DNA from: Bog-950 sp046329495 | Lineage (GTDB): Bacteria > Bacteroidota > Bacteroidia > Chitinophagales > LD1 | Length of the DNA stretch: 64,000 nucleotides | Direction: 5' to 3' | Assembly (NCBI GenBank): GCA_046329495.1 | Contig: JAXLUO010000002.1 | Span: 186,001 to 250,000, forward strand | Shown: in pieces, positions 16,533 through 25,498 of the stretch | Numbering within the stretch: position 1 is the first letter of the stretch | Layout of the letters: the number at the start of each line of letters is the position of its first letter | The notes under the pieces: model-generated | Told to the model about the DNA's origin: nothing | Seen by the model: the letters and a program-made list of their open reading frames with translations, nothing else | Database searches by the model: none | Made by a program: the position numbers and the translations under genes

Positions 16533-16875
16533 CGGATGACTTATTAGATATTAGTGAATTGTTAATCAAGCATTTGTAAGGTTTTTTGGCGTTTTAGGCC
16601 CCAAAGCCCCCTTTTTGAAATGCGGCGCAAAAATAGGAGAACGCGGTAAACTAACAAGGGCAACTTTATATAATAGTCCACATTGGGGGAAATAGTGAGA
16701 TCAGGGGCTCCTCTATGAAAATTGGTCCGCACACCTAAAATCTGCATTTGTAAAGCCTGAAGCGTTGAACAACGGGCCCTTGCACTTCGCAAGGCAATTC
16801 CACTCAGTGTGTTACGGTAATTGCTCTGTTATCTCCAATCCACAACTTTCTATATTCGCCCCAAAATCAAACAAG
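16533..16875. other. Intergenic region between divergent atpA and dehydrogenase genes
   Basis: 343 bases with no credible gene. It holds the atpA promoter (16628-16657) and leader on the minus strand. The dehydrogenase promoter on the plus strand is less clear; TATATTCG (16850-16857) is a weak match to TAnnTTTG close to its start. Confidence 0.6.
16628..16657 (-). promoter_or_regulatory. Promoter of atpA-atpG
   Basis: On the minus strand TTG (16655-16657), 19 bases, then TATTTTTG (16628-16635), a full match to the Bacteroidota consensus. It predicts a leader of about 90 bases. Confidence 0.75.
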
Positions 16876-17766
16876 ATGATTCAGAACGTATCAGTGATAG
16901 GTGCAGGCACCATGGGTAACGGCATTGCCCACGTATTTGCCATGAATGGTTTTACTGTGAACCTGGTAGATGTTTCGGCTGAGCAGTTAAATAAGGCCAT
17001 AGCAACCATTACCAAAAACCTGGACCGCATGGTACAAAAAGGCAGCTTAACCGAAGCGCAAAAAGCTGACACCTTAAAAAACCTGAACACCAATACCGCT
17101 TTAGATAGTTGCAAAGATGCCGACCTGGTGGTTGAAGCCGCTACCGAGAATGTGGATATCAAGTTGAAAATTTTCAAACAGCTGGGCGAACTGTGCAAAC
17201 CTGAAACCATACTGGCCAGTAACACCAGCAGCATCAGCCTTACAAAAATAGGCGCTGCTACCAATAGAGCGGATAAAGTAATTGGTATGCACTTCATGAA
17301 TCCGGTGCCTGTAATGAAACTTGTTGAAGTAATAAGAGGCTACGCTACAAGTGAAGATTGTCTGAAACAAATTATGAGTTGTTCGCGTAAACTAAACAAG
17401 ATTCCGGTTGAGGTGAACGATTACCCCGGCTTTGTGGCAAACAGGATATTGATGCCGATGATTAACGAAGCCGTTTACTCCTTATATGAAGGGGTAGCAG
17501 GGGTTGAGGAGATTGATACAGTAATGAAACTGGGAATGGCGCACCCCATGGGGCCGCTGCAACTGGCCGACTTTATCGGCTTGGATGTTTGCCTGGCTAT
17601 CATGCGTGTTTTACACGATGGGTTCGGAAATCCGAAATATGCGCCTTGCCCACTGCTGGTTAACATGGTAACCGCCGGATACCTTGGTGTAAAAACCGGG
17701 GAAGGATTTTACAAATACACACCGGGTACGAAGGACTTGGTAGTATCTGATAGGTTCAGAAGGTAG
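16876..17766 (+). CDS. 3-hydroxyacyl-CoA (3-hydroxybutyryl-CoA) dehydrogenase
   Basis: A 296-aa protein with Rossmann motif VIGAGTMGNGIAHVFA at the N terminus, the NAD-binding segment ASNTSSISLTKIGAATNR, active-site region VIGMHFMNPVPVMKLVEVI with the catalytic His, and the C-terminal dimerisation domain (NDYPGFVANRILMPMINEAV ... GMAHPMGPLQLADFIGLD). It oxidises (3S)-3-hydroxyacyl-CoA to 3-oxoacyl-CoA with NAD, in fatty-acid oxidation or butyrate-type metabolism. Length matches the single-domain Hbd/PaaH family. ATG 16876 gives the exact family N terminus. Next gene is 60 bases downstream on the same strand. Confidence 0.95.
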   Translation: MIQNVSVIGAGTMGNGIAHVFAMNGFTVNLVDVSAEQLNKAIATITKNLDRMVQKGSLTEAQKADTLKNLNTNTALDSCKDADLVVEAATENVDIKLKIFKQLGELCKPETILASNTSSISLTKIGAATNRADKVIGMHFMNPVPVMKLVEVIRGYATSEDCLKQIMSCSRKLNKIPVEVNDYPGFVANRILMPMINEAVYSLYEGVAGVEEIDTVMKLGMAHPMGPLQLADFIGLDVCLAIMRVLHDGFGNPKYAPCPLLVNMVTAGYLGVKTGEGFYKYTPGTKDLVVSDRFRR

Positions 17767-17826
17767 GGTCGGAACATCCCTGCTTTCGGCCAAAATTTGA
17801 ATAACCCCAAAAAACCGAGAAAAGGG

Positions 17827-19131
17827 ATGAAATCAAAACTACTCACGCTGCTTCTGATCGCAGCAGCCATTGTTTCGATGGCGCAACCAACAACAAAAAT
17901 ATGGTTTAACGAAGGCGACCTCCGCACAGGTGCAATCCGCAATTTTGCCACAGGGCAGTATTTGGATTGTATAATGAATTGCCAGCGTATGATTGCCCAG
18001 GGCAATGCCGATGGACTGGTTACCGGTTTAATGGCCATGGCCTACGATTCGCTAACCAATGATGAAGCAGCACAGAAAGCAAAAGCAGAAGCCGCTAAAT
18101 TTCAGGCCGATCAAATGATCATCGCCCGCATGGCCGCGTCTGATTTAAGTCCCGAAATTTACAAACGCAGCGTAATGCGCACCGGCGCCGACTTCTATAA
18201 CACCTCGAAGTTCGATAGCAGCGAAGCTTACTTCAATCAATACCTGGTGCTATCACCTAAAGATACATTCGCCCTGTTTTTCCTTGCTAACTCTCAATTC
18301 TATCAAGGCAAGTATGAACAAGCACAGGCTAATTATAAAAAGGTATTAGAACTTGACTTTAACCGTGCCGACGTGCACAACCTGGTAGGTATTTGCAACA
18401 TGCTGCAAAACAACTACCTCAGCGCCCGCGATTATTTCAGTCAGGCAGTATTGCTTGATAAAAACATGGGTGTAGCCTATTACAACATTGGTCGGGTTCA
18501 GTATAGTTTGAACGATAAAACAGCCGCCCTGCAAAACCTGAATACAGCATACAGCTTATCACCTAAAGATTCGAACATAGTTGCCCTGTTAAGCCAAATT
18601 TACCTGGAGCAACAAGACTGGAAAAATGCCGAGAAGTTTTTAGCCAAGATGTATGCCTTAAACCGCAATAACGAGAAAGTGGGCTGGAACCTGGTGAACA
18701 TCGCTAAAAAGAATAACGACTACGAACACGCCGCAGCCTACTTGCAAAACATTATCCGCAGCAATCCTAAAAACCCGCAAGGTTACACTGAGTTAAGCGA
18801 CGTTTACATTACCATGGGTAGCTACGAACAAGCCTTTAACAACTACGAGAATGCCATCACCAAGCTGGGCGAAAGCCGCGACCTGCTCTACGGTGCCGGT
18901 ATGTGCGCCAACCACATCGGTATCTTCGGTAAGGCGGTTGAATACCTAAGCAAAGCCGTAAGCAGCGATGCAGCCTACGCAAAAAGTTACAAAGAATTAG
19001 GCGATGCTTACATGGGCTTGGGCAAAAAGAAGAATGCTAAAAAGAACTACAAAATGGCAAACAGCCTGGGGTATATAAAAGACCAACAGCCTACCAACGC
19101 AGCACCGCAGGGTTTGGTAGCTAAAAAATAA
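17827..19131 (+). CDS. Exported TPR-repeat protein
   Basis: A 434-aa protein with signal peptide (MKSKLLTLLLIAAAIVSMAQ) and about nine tetratricopeptide repeats from residue 40 to 420, for example SEAYFNQYLVLSPKDTFALF, EQAQANYKKVLELDFNRADV and KAVEYLSKAVSSDAAYAKSY. TPR arrays are protein-protein scaffolds; in Bacteroidota, periplasmic ones often serve outer membrane or secretion complexes. No enzyme domain is present, so the partner is unknown. ATG 17827 was preferred over 17797 because it starts the signal peptide. A clear terminator follows. Confidence 0.88.
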   Translation: MKSKLLTLLLIAAAIVSMAQPTTKIWFNEGDLRTGAIRNFATGQYLDCIMNCQRMIAQGNADGLVTGLMAMAYDSLTNDEAAQKAKAEAAKFQADQMIIARMAASDLSPEIYKRSVMRTGADFYNTSKFDSSEAYFNQYLVLSPKDTFALFFLANSQFYQGKYEQAQANYKKVLELDFNRADVHNLVGICNMLQNNYLSARDYFSQAVLLDKNMGVAYYNIGRVQYSLNDKTAALQNLNTAYSLSPKDSNIVALLSQIYLEQQDWKNAEKFLAKMYALNRNNEKVGWNLVNIAKKNNDYEHAAAYLQNIIRSNPKNPQGYTELSDVYITMGSYEQAFNNYENAITKLGESRDLLYGAGMCANHIGIFGKAVEYLSKAVSSDAAYAKSYKELGDAYMGLGKKKNAKKNYKMANSLGYIKDQQPTNAAPQGLVAKK

Positions 19132-19184
19132 TTAGGCAGGATAAAACCTGATCCGGAAGAGTCCTTCAATCTCGGTTCCAATAG

Positions 19185-19212
19185 AAAGCACCTCCATAAG
19201 GGGTGCTTTTCT
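19185..19212 (+). terminator. Intrinsic terminator after the TPR gene
   Basis: AAAGCACC pairs with GGTGCTTTT across a 9-base loop, with T residues following. Confidence 0.82.
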
Positions 19213-19283
19213 ACTTTTTACATTCGTTTGCGGGGCTTGTTCTTTCCAAAAAGTATAAGCAAATTTGAGATACAACGGTGCGG

Positions 19284-21722
19284 ATGAAGCAGGTTTACCT
19301 AAGTGTATGTTTTTTAATGATGGTTTTACAGGTAGCCCTTGCGCAGGGCTTAACCCAAACCATCCGTGGAACGATCGTAGATAAAGAAAGCAACCACCCG
19401 GTGGAAGGCGTGAACGTTGTTGCTTTCCGCGACTCGCTTTACCTAAAGGGAACGATTACCGATGTGGAAGGTAACTTCCGCCTGGATAGCATTCCGGTAG
19501 GCCGTATAAATATTGCCGCCTCATTTATCGGTTACAAACGGGTTTTCATCCCCAACATACTTACCAGCAGCAGTAAGGAAACTGTAATGACCATTGAGTT
19601 GGAAAACGATGTGGCGCAGATGAAAGAGATTGAGATTGTTGGCAACCGTAAGGGCGAAGCTATTAACGAAATGGCGGTTCTTAGCGCCCGCACCTTTTCT
19701 ATCGAAGAAACTGAACGCTATGCCGGTTCGCGTGGCGATCCGGCACGTATGGCCAGCAACTACGCCGGCGTTAGTGGTACCGACGATAGCCGTAACGATC
19801 TTGTAATTCGTGGCAACTCTCCTTTCGGGGTTATTTACCGGGTTGATAATGTAGTTATACCAAACCCCAACCATTTTGCCGTAGCAGGCAGTACGGGCGG
19901 TAGTGTAGCCATCCTCAACAACCGCATGCTAACCACCAGCGACTTTATGACCGGGGCCTTCCCCGCCGAGTATGGTAATGCAGTAGCCGGTGTGTTCGAT
20001 ATCCGTTTTAAAAATGGTAATAACCAACGCCACGAATACACCGTGCAGTTAGGTATGTTAGGCGCCGAAGTTTTTGGAGAAGGTCCGCTGGGCAAAAAAA
20101 CCCGTGCTTCCTACATGTTCAACTACCGCTATGCAACACTCGAAGGTTTGGTTAAACTTGGTATTGACATAGGTACTGATGCCATCCCCAAATACCAGGA
20201 CCTTCAGTTTAAGCTCAATTTTCCTATGAAAAACGGCGACAACCTCAGCCTGTTCGGCATAGGAGGTTATAGCATGATCAACTTTATTACCAGCACCCGT
20301 AAAAAACCCGAAGCAAGGGACATCTATGCGTCAAAAGATCAGGACGAATATTTCCGCGCAGGGCTTGGCATATTCGGCGCCACTTACACCCATCAGGTTA
20401 ACGATCACGAATACTCTAAAATATCGCTTGGCATATCCAGCCAGTACAACAAAAATCACTTTGAGCGGGTAATCCGCCATGTAGATACTGCATCGGGCAA
20501 TTTTGTGGTAGATACCATGTATACTAAACTGCGTTACCAATTGCAGAACACCAAGTATTCGCTTTCCTTTATGCGCAACAACAAACTCAGCGCGCGCAGC
20601 TCATTACGCTATGGTGTAAGTGCCGAGATGTATCAGCCCATGTTTGTGGATAGCATTCTGCTGGAGCCCATTTTTAATATAGATGTGCCTGCCTATGCCT
20701 GGAAAACCCGCCTGCATTACAATAGCGGCTTTCACTTTCTTATAGAACCTTACATGCAGTGGAAATACGCCTTCTCCGAAAAAATCACCACCGTTACCGG
20801 TGTGCATGTGCAGTACTTCACGCTCAACCACTCAGTAGCCGTCGATCCCCGCTTCTCCCTAAAGTGGCAGGTTAAACCCAACCAAAGCCTTGCCTTTGGG
20901 GCCGGTTTACATAGTCAGCTCCTACCGGTTTACCAATACTTTATACAGGACGATAAAGGAAACCTCTATAATAAGAACCTCGACTTTATGCGCAGCTTCC
21001 ATTTAGTAATGGGCTACGATGTATTCTTTAAAAAGGATATACGCATCAAAGCAGAAGCCTATTTACAAATGTTGTGGAGTTTACCGGTAGATACCATGCC
21101 AACCTCTTACAATATGCTTAACGAAGGTTCCGCATTTGACCGATTCTTTCCCGGAAAACTGGTTAGCGCCGGTACCGGCCGCAATATGGGTATCGAGTTT
21201 ACCCTCGAAAAGTTCTTTACCCATAACTGGTTCTTTATGTTCAGCGGTTCCTTATACGATAGCAAACTAAAGGGTAGTGATGGCAAATGGCGTAACAGCG
21301 GGTTTAACGGCAACTATATTATGAATGCCCTCGGCACCAAGGAGTTCAAATGGGGTAAAAAACGGATTAATACCCTTGGCATAGGGGGCAAAATAACCTT
21401 TGGCGGCGGCCAACGCTATACCCCTTACGATACACTGGCCAGCCAACAGCACGAAGATCCGGTGGTGATTGATTCGCTGCGAAACAGCAAACAGTTTAAA
21501 CCCTATTTCCGGTTCGATGTTAAGCTTAACTACCGGTGCAATACCAAACATGCTACACACGAAGTGGGTATCGATCTGGTAAATGTTACCATGCAGAAAA
21601 ACATTCTGCGTCTGCAATACGTTAGCCCCGCCGAACCTGCTAAAGAGGTTTATCAACTCGGCTTTTTGCCCTTATTCTATTATAGGGTCGATTTCGGCTT
21701 TACACCAAAAAGCAAACCATAA
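19284..21722 (+). CDS. TonB-dependent outer membrane receptor
   Basis: An 812-aa receptor: signal peptide to ALAQ (about residue 20), CarboxypepD_reg-like domain at 26-115 (IRGTIVDKESNHPVEGVNVVAF ... GYKRVFIPN), plug domain at about 140-245 (GDPARMASNYAGVSGTDDSRN, LVIRGNSPFGVIYRVDNVVIP), then a beta-barrel ending in an aromatic FYYRVDFGFTP strand. It imports a substrate across the outer membrane with TonB-ExbBD energy. There is no SusD partner, so it is not a SusCD glycan system; the substrate cannot be told. A lipoprotein gene follows at 215 bases, then convergently the squalene epoxidase. ATG 19284 is preferred over GTG 19278. Confidence 0.92.
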   Translation: MKQVYLSVCFLMMVLQVALAQGLTQTIRGTIVDKESNHPVEGVNVVAFRDSLYLKGTITDVEGNFRLDSIPVGRINIAASFIGYKRVFIPNILTSSSKETVMTIELENDVAQMKEIEIVGNRKGEAINEMAVLSARTFSIEETERYAGSRGDPARMASNYAGVSGTDDSRNDLVIRGNSPFGVIYRVDNVVIPNPNHFAVAGSTGGSVAILNNRMLTTSDFMTGAFPAEYGNAVAGVFDIRFKNGNNQRHEYTVQLGMLGAEVFGEGPLGKKTRASYMFNYRYATLEGLVKLGIDIGTDAIPKYQDLQFKLNFPMKNGDNLSLFGIGGYSMINFITSTRKKPEARDIYASKDQDEYFRAGLGIFGATYTHQVNDHEYSKISLGISSQYNKNHFERVIRHVDTASGNFVVDTMYTKLRYQLQNTKYSLSFMRNNKLSARSSLRYGVSAEMYQPMFVDSILLEPIFNIDVPAYAWKTRLHYNSGFHFLIEPYMQWKYAFSEKITTVTGVHVQYFTLNHSVAVDPRFSLKWQVKPNQSLAFGAGLHSQLLPVYQYFIQDDKGNLYNKNLDFMRSFHLVMGYDVFFKKDIRIKAEAYLQMLWSLPVDTMPTSYNMLNEGSAFDRFFPGKLVSAGTGRNMGIEFTLEKFFTHNWFFMFSGSLYDSKLKGSDGKWRNSGFNGNYIMNALGTKEFKWGKKRINTLGIGGKITFGGGQRYTPYDTLASQQHEDPVVIDSLRNSKQFKPYFRFDVKLNYRCNTKHATHEVGIDLVNVTMQKNILRLQYVSPAEPAKEVYQLGFLPLFYYRVDFGFTPKSKP

Positions 21723-21815
21723 GCTTTATTGCTGACACGCAACATATTACAACTTGTTGAATAAGTGTGATATTTAGTAAAATACTGTAACCTTTTGCGT
21801 TGCTGCCCGTTTACA

Positions 21816-21896
21816 TAGGCAACTGCACCACACACATGCAGCCGGCTTTAGCACTACGGAACCGAGGTAGCGTCTCCCCTTACAGACAGTTGCCTA
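21816..21896 (+). ncRNA. Candidate structured 5' leader of the lipoprotein gene
   Basis: TAGGCAACTG (21816-21825) and CAGTTGCCTA (21887-21896) are exact complements enclosing 61 bases that contain further short pairings (CTAC with GTAG around 21854-21870). The element ends 41 bases before the start codon at 21938. It could be a riboswitch-like leader or a terminator-free structured UTR. No family is assigned. Confidence 0.4.
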
Positions 21897-21937
21897 AAAG
21901 GAAATAATTTAAAAAACAACTGTAAAAACAACGCAAA

Positions 21938-22783
21938 ATGGAATTCAAATCTATTCGTAACACGGCAATCGCAGCACTGGCTATCACGTCACTGGGCTTT
22001 GCATCATGTAAGAAGGAAGTACCGGCTCCGGTAAAAACCACCGAGCCTACTGCACAGGAAGTAATGTTTGAACAAACTTTCGATCAGGCATTTAAAATTA
22101 TGCAAGCACTGAGCGATGGTTCATATTTTAAAAATGATAACCTGGCTGCAGCGCTTGGTTCAGATTGTGCTACACTTACAGCCGACTCTTCAGTATCTCC
22201 GCACACCTTAACTATCGACTTCGGTACTACCGGTTGTGTTAACTCAGAAGGCCGCACTTTATACGGCAAAATTATCATCAGCAATTACGATGTTAAATTA
22301 CGCCAGGCAGGCACCAGCATCGGTATTACCTTCCAGGATACACGTAACAACAACGTAATTGTGAATGGTACAGCAACCATCACTAACTCGGGCCCTAATG
22401 CAAGCGGTAACATGGTATTTGATGTAGCACTTAACGCTACCGAAGATCTGCTTGTAAGCGGTAAAATCATCAACTCGGTTGGTACTATGAGCTATGAATT
22501 TACCTCAGGTATCACCACTGTAACTAAAGAAGATGACCTGCTTTCAGTAACCGGTTCTATCGGTGGCGACGATCAGAATGGCCGTCACTACAGCGCATCA
22601 ACCGGCACACCATTGGTTAAGAGCTTAGCCTCAGGTTGCAATGTATACTACACTGCTGGCACATTAACCATCGATATCCCTACCGAAGCGCCTAAAATGT
22701 ATGACTACGGTACAGGTGCTTGCGATGATATCGCTACCGTTACGCAAAGCGGCGTTACTACCACAGTTCAACTTTCCGAATAA
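21938..22783 (+). CDS. Hypothetical lipoprotein (281 aa)
   Basis: Lipoprotein signal with lipobox LGFASC (Cys about residue 23), followed by a 255-residue beta-rich domain with Cys residues spaced through it (SDCATLTAD, TTGCVNSEG, ASGCNVYY, TGACDD). Sections such as LTIDFGTTGCVNSEGRTLYGKIII look like a recurring Bacteroidota lipoprotein of unknown role. It is likely on the outer membrane. The 215-base upstream gap contains a possible structured leader, so it may be regulated apart from the TonB receptor. Confidence 0.85.
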   Translation: MEFKSIRNTAIAALAITSLGFASCKKEVPAPVKTTEPTAQEVMFEQTFDQAFKIMQALSDGSYFKNDNLAAALGSDCATLTADSSVSPHTLTIDFGTTGCVNSEGRTLYGKIIISNYDVKLRQAGTSIGITFQDTRNNNVIVNGTATITNSGPNASGNMVFDVALNATEDLLVSGKIINSVGTMSYEFTSGITTVTKEDDLLSVTGSIGGDDQNGRHYSASTGTPLVKSLASGCNVYYTAGTLTIDIPTEAPKMYDYGTGACDDIATVTQSGVTTTVQLSE

Positions 22784-22809
22784 CATATTACCACTATCAA
22801 AAAAGAAAG

Positions 22810-22835
22810 CTCCGATACAAGTATCGGAGTTTTTC
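22810..22835 (+). terminator. Terminator between the convergent lipoprotein and squalene epoxidase genes
   Basis: CTCCGATAC and GTATCGGAG separated by 2 bases, followed by five T residues. Confidence 0.88.
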
Positions 22836-22851
22836 TATTTAATCAACCAAC

Positions 22852-24270
22852 CTAAAATACGTTCTTTCCTATTTGTAACGCAGTTTTTATTACCCAACCG
22901 GGGCGCTCATTCATTACCAGCGGCGAAACAATCTCTACCGCTTTGCCCATCATAGCATACGACCGCCGTATTCTTGAGCTAATACCTTGCCTTGGTGTAA
23001 AATTCTCGGCAGCCATTTGCGTGTTGCCGGTTACAATATTCTTTGCCCCGTGTAATGCTACCGAAAAGAAATGACGCAGCAATAAATTACGATCCCGGGA
23101 TACAGCCGAAAGAATTGCGATAGGCTCCTGTGCATAAGCGCCGCCTAACTTTAAATAGCTGTAACACGCTTCCTTCAAATCATCATTACTCATTACGCCA
23201 TACAAAGCATCAGCCAGTATATTTATCGTGGCGTTCTGCCTGTGGCGCGTTGCATAAAAGCCTTGTATAGCTTCCGTTAGCTGCTCTTCAATCGCAAAAT
23301 CCTCTATGCCAACTAACCGGTTTGCCAGATTCTGCACATCAGTAAACGCAGCCGTCATACCTCCGCCTGTTAACGGATGCCGCATATTCAGCGAATCACC
23401 TAATAATACAGCACCATGCTTAAATACAGGGGTTGCCGGTATTAAGTGGTTCGGCATCACTTTAAACTTAGCTTCTGTTACAGCCGCGTGGAACGATGGC
23501 AGTAACTCCTCAGGCAATTGAGGACCTATAATATTCAATACGTAATCCGTTAATTCAGGTGACTTACGCGGCGCTTCATGCCACGGAAAATCTATCAGCA
23601 TACGTGTTTCGGTGCTATTGATAGGATACACCAAACAAGGCGAGGGCTTCGCCACGATCACATGGCCATGACCGGGATAAGGCAAGGCCGCATCTTTTAA
23701 TATTAAGCCTAAAAAATAGCTGCTTACCTTCTTCTTATTCTCCGATAAACGCTCCCTGAAAACAGAGAACATTCCGTCGCACACCACCGTTAAGCGCGCA
23801 TCTACAACATGCTCCTCTTTATCTTCCTTAGCCGTATAGCGCACACCCTTTATTCGCTCCTCCCCTTCTATTAAATCCGTAACCGTACCTTCGTAAAGCG
23901 TTACATTAGGTGCGCTCAACATTAACTGACGCAGGCGTTGCAAAAATTTACCATTCCTGAAACCTCTGCCGGTAATGGCTTGTCCATCCTCCAGCGGATA
24001 CGATATGCGGAAATTTTCGCCGTTCATAAACAGTCCGTAACCAAGCACCGGCTGCGCGTCTATGCCCTCCAAACTTTCCTGTAACCCTAACTCTTTAAGT
24101 TTAAGCACACCGCCGGGCTGCAACAGTTCGCCGATAATAACATCGCGTTCAGCCATGCTTTTTTCAACCACGGCAACTTTAACACCATGCCGGCCCAGGT
24201 AAGTGGCCAGCGTAGCACCGGCAATACCGGCACCCACTATACAAACATCGTAAACAGAGGAGTTCTTCAT
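22852..24270 (-). CDS. sqe: Squalene monooxygenase (squalene epoxidase), eukaryote-like
   Basis: A 472-aa FAD monooxygenase. FAD motif VGAGIAGATLATYLGRHG at 12-29, then the squalene-epoxidase block IIGELLQPGG (45-54), LEGIDAQPVLGY (67-78), the DG motif TVVCDGMFSVFR (161-172), ANPSP-like AKPSPCLVYPINSTETRMLID (207-227) and the second FAD motif VLLGDSLNMRHPLTGGGMTA (288-307). These strings follow the eukaryotic SQLE/ERG1 family almost word for word. It would convert squalene to 2,3-oxidosqualene with oxygen and NADPH. It lacks the long N-terminal membrane region of vertebrate SQLE. The gene follows the squalene synthase gene by 9 bases in one operon. The assignment is firm; the end product is not. 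Confidence 0.93.
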   Translation of the reverse strand: MKNSSVYDVCIVGAGIAGATLATYLGRHGVKVAVVEKSMAERDVIIGELLQPGGVLKLKELGLQESLEGIDAQPVLGYGLFMNGENFRISYPLEDGQAITGRGFRNGKFLQRLRQLMLSAPNVTLYEGTVTDLIEGEERIKGVRYTAKEDKEEHVVDARLTVVCDGMFSVFRERLSENKKKVSSYFLGLILKDAALPYPGHGHVIVAKPSPCLVYPINSTETRMLIDFPWHEAPRKSPELTDYVLNIIGPQLPEELLPSFHAAVTEAKFKVMPNHLIPATPVFKHGAVLLGDSLNMRHPLTGGGMTAAFTDVQNLANRLVGIEDFAIEEQLTEAIQGFYATRHRQNATINILADALYGVMSNDDLKEACYSYLKLGGAYAQEPIAILSAVSRDRNLLLRHFFSVALHGAKNIVTGNTQMAAENFTPRQGISSRIRRSYAMMGKAVEIVSPLVMNERPGWVIKTALQIGKNVF

Positions 24271-24279
24271 TTCAGTAGT

Positions 24280-25476
24280 TTAAAACAGCACTGTCTCTTC
24301 AACAAATCGTTCACGCACCTCAGCCTGGTTATACTTCACATCGTCCAACGCTTCAATAATGCGGTTCAATCGTTTTTTGGTTAGTGCGTAGTTCGGGTCG
24401 CTTTCATTCAACTTTTTGCGGATGTCTTCTACAAAGCCTTCCATGTATTTCTTCAACGCATCCATATCGTTGGTTCCTACCATTAACTTGGCAGCTATGC
24501 CTTTACGTATTTTTACTACCTCAGTATATACATTCGGATTGTTGTAAATTTTTGCCAGCGTAGCCATAGCCATTACCTGCGGTATAGCGCAAAAACGGAA
24601 CACCTGCGGATCTTTAATCAGGTGCAGATACATAATGCAGTTGCTAACGTGCTGCAGCGCATTGGTCACCATCTCGTTTATACAGGCCAAACTTTCCGGC
24701 GAAGTAGGCTTATCGTGAAAGGCCTCCAGGCGCTCGGTATACTTACCCCAAATCTGCCTTGGCCAAAACACACGGCCTAAATTCAGGTCCTCGTAGTAAT
24801 CGCGCGAGATGTTGGTCTTCTGTAATAACAAACCCATAGAGTTAGCCAGCTCCGTTTCCTGTTGCAGGCGCTCACTCTCCAAACCCGAAGCAGAGAACAA
24901 GGCCGAAAGACCAATACCCACCAACCCCGCTACATAATGGCAATACGTATCGTAATCGTAAAGCGAATTCACCTTCTTCTCGGCATAATCGGCCATGCCG
25001 TTACCCATACGTTGACAGATGTCGGTAATTACCTGCTGGTAGCTTTCATCCAGCGAAAGGAATAACCCGATAACCTTATGGTAGTTGGCCAACAGCGTGC
25101 GGTAATCGTCGCTATCGCCAACGCCTTTTAAATTCCAACCGGTTTCGTAACTCTTTAAATGGAACTCCCTTAATAGCGGCAGCCGCTTTTCGGCCGGGTA
25201 GGTCATATCATCCTCCACCGAATCCAATCCGCGCAGCACCAGGTAGAATACACAAACGGGATCTTTCAAATTCTCCGGTAACTGTTGAATAACAACCGCA
25301 AACGAACGGCTAACCCGGTTAAGCGCTGCATAACAAAACTCGCGGTCGTCTAACTTCTTTGCCAATAGCTCCAGCGGCTCAGGATAGTCCTTGGGTATAT
25401 TACCGCTGAATTTAATTTTAAGCAAGGCCATCAATTCCGATGGCCGGTAAGCTGATTTTACTAAGTCCTTCACCAT
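24280..25476 (-). CDS. sqs: Squalene synthase (farnesyl-diphosphate farnesyltransferase), eukaryote-like
   Basis: A 398-aa protein that joins two farnesyl diphosphates into squalene with NADPH. Both Asp-rich motifs are present: LRGLDSVEDDMTY (81-93) and NISRDYYEDLN (222-232). Around them are the family strings SRSFAVVIQQLP, NGMADY, YCHYVAGLVGIGLS, LGRVFWPRQIWGKY and FCAIPQVMAMATLA, the last being typical of eukaryotic FDFT1/ERG9 rather than of bacterial HpnC/HpnD or phytoene synthase. The eukaryotic C-terminal membrane anchor is missing. First gene of a two-gene operon with squalene epoxidase; three operator-like sites lie directly upstream. Transfer from, or shared ancestry with, eukaryotic sterol genes is the obvious inference. 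Confidence 0.95.
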   Translation of the reverse strand: MVKDLVKSAYRPSELMALLKIKFSGNIPKDYPEPLELLAKKLDDREFCYAALNRVSRSFAVVIQQLPENLKDPVCVFYLVLRGLDSVEDDMTYPAEKRLPLLREFHLKSYETGWNLKGVGDSDDYRTLLANYHKVIGLFLSLDESYQQVITDICQRMGNGMADYAEKKVNSLYDYDTYCHYVAGLVGIGLSALFSASGLESERLQQETELANSMGLLLQKTNISRDYYEDLNLGRVFWPRQIWGKYTERLEAFHDKPTSPESLACINEMVTNALQHVSNCIMYLHLIKDPQVFRFCAIPQVMAMATLAKIYNNPNVYTEVVKIRKGIAAKLMVGTNDMDALKKYMEGFVEDIRKKLNESDPNYALTKKRLNRIIEALDDVKYNQAEVRERFVEETVLF

Positions 25477-25498
25477 GCATGTACTTTTTGCTTATATC

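Noticed and set aside
21816..21896. c-di-GMP-I riboswitch
   Set aside because: The expected CAGGGCAAACC and ACGCAAAGCC blocks are absent, so only a generic structured element is claimed.
24280..25476. Phytoene synthase (carotenoid pathway)
   Set aside because: The motifs VFYLVLRGLDSVEDDM and FCAIPQVMA fit squalene synthase, and the partner gene is squalene epoxidase; no phytoene desaturase is near.
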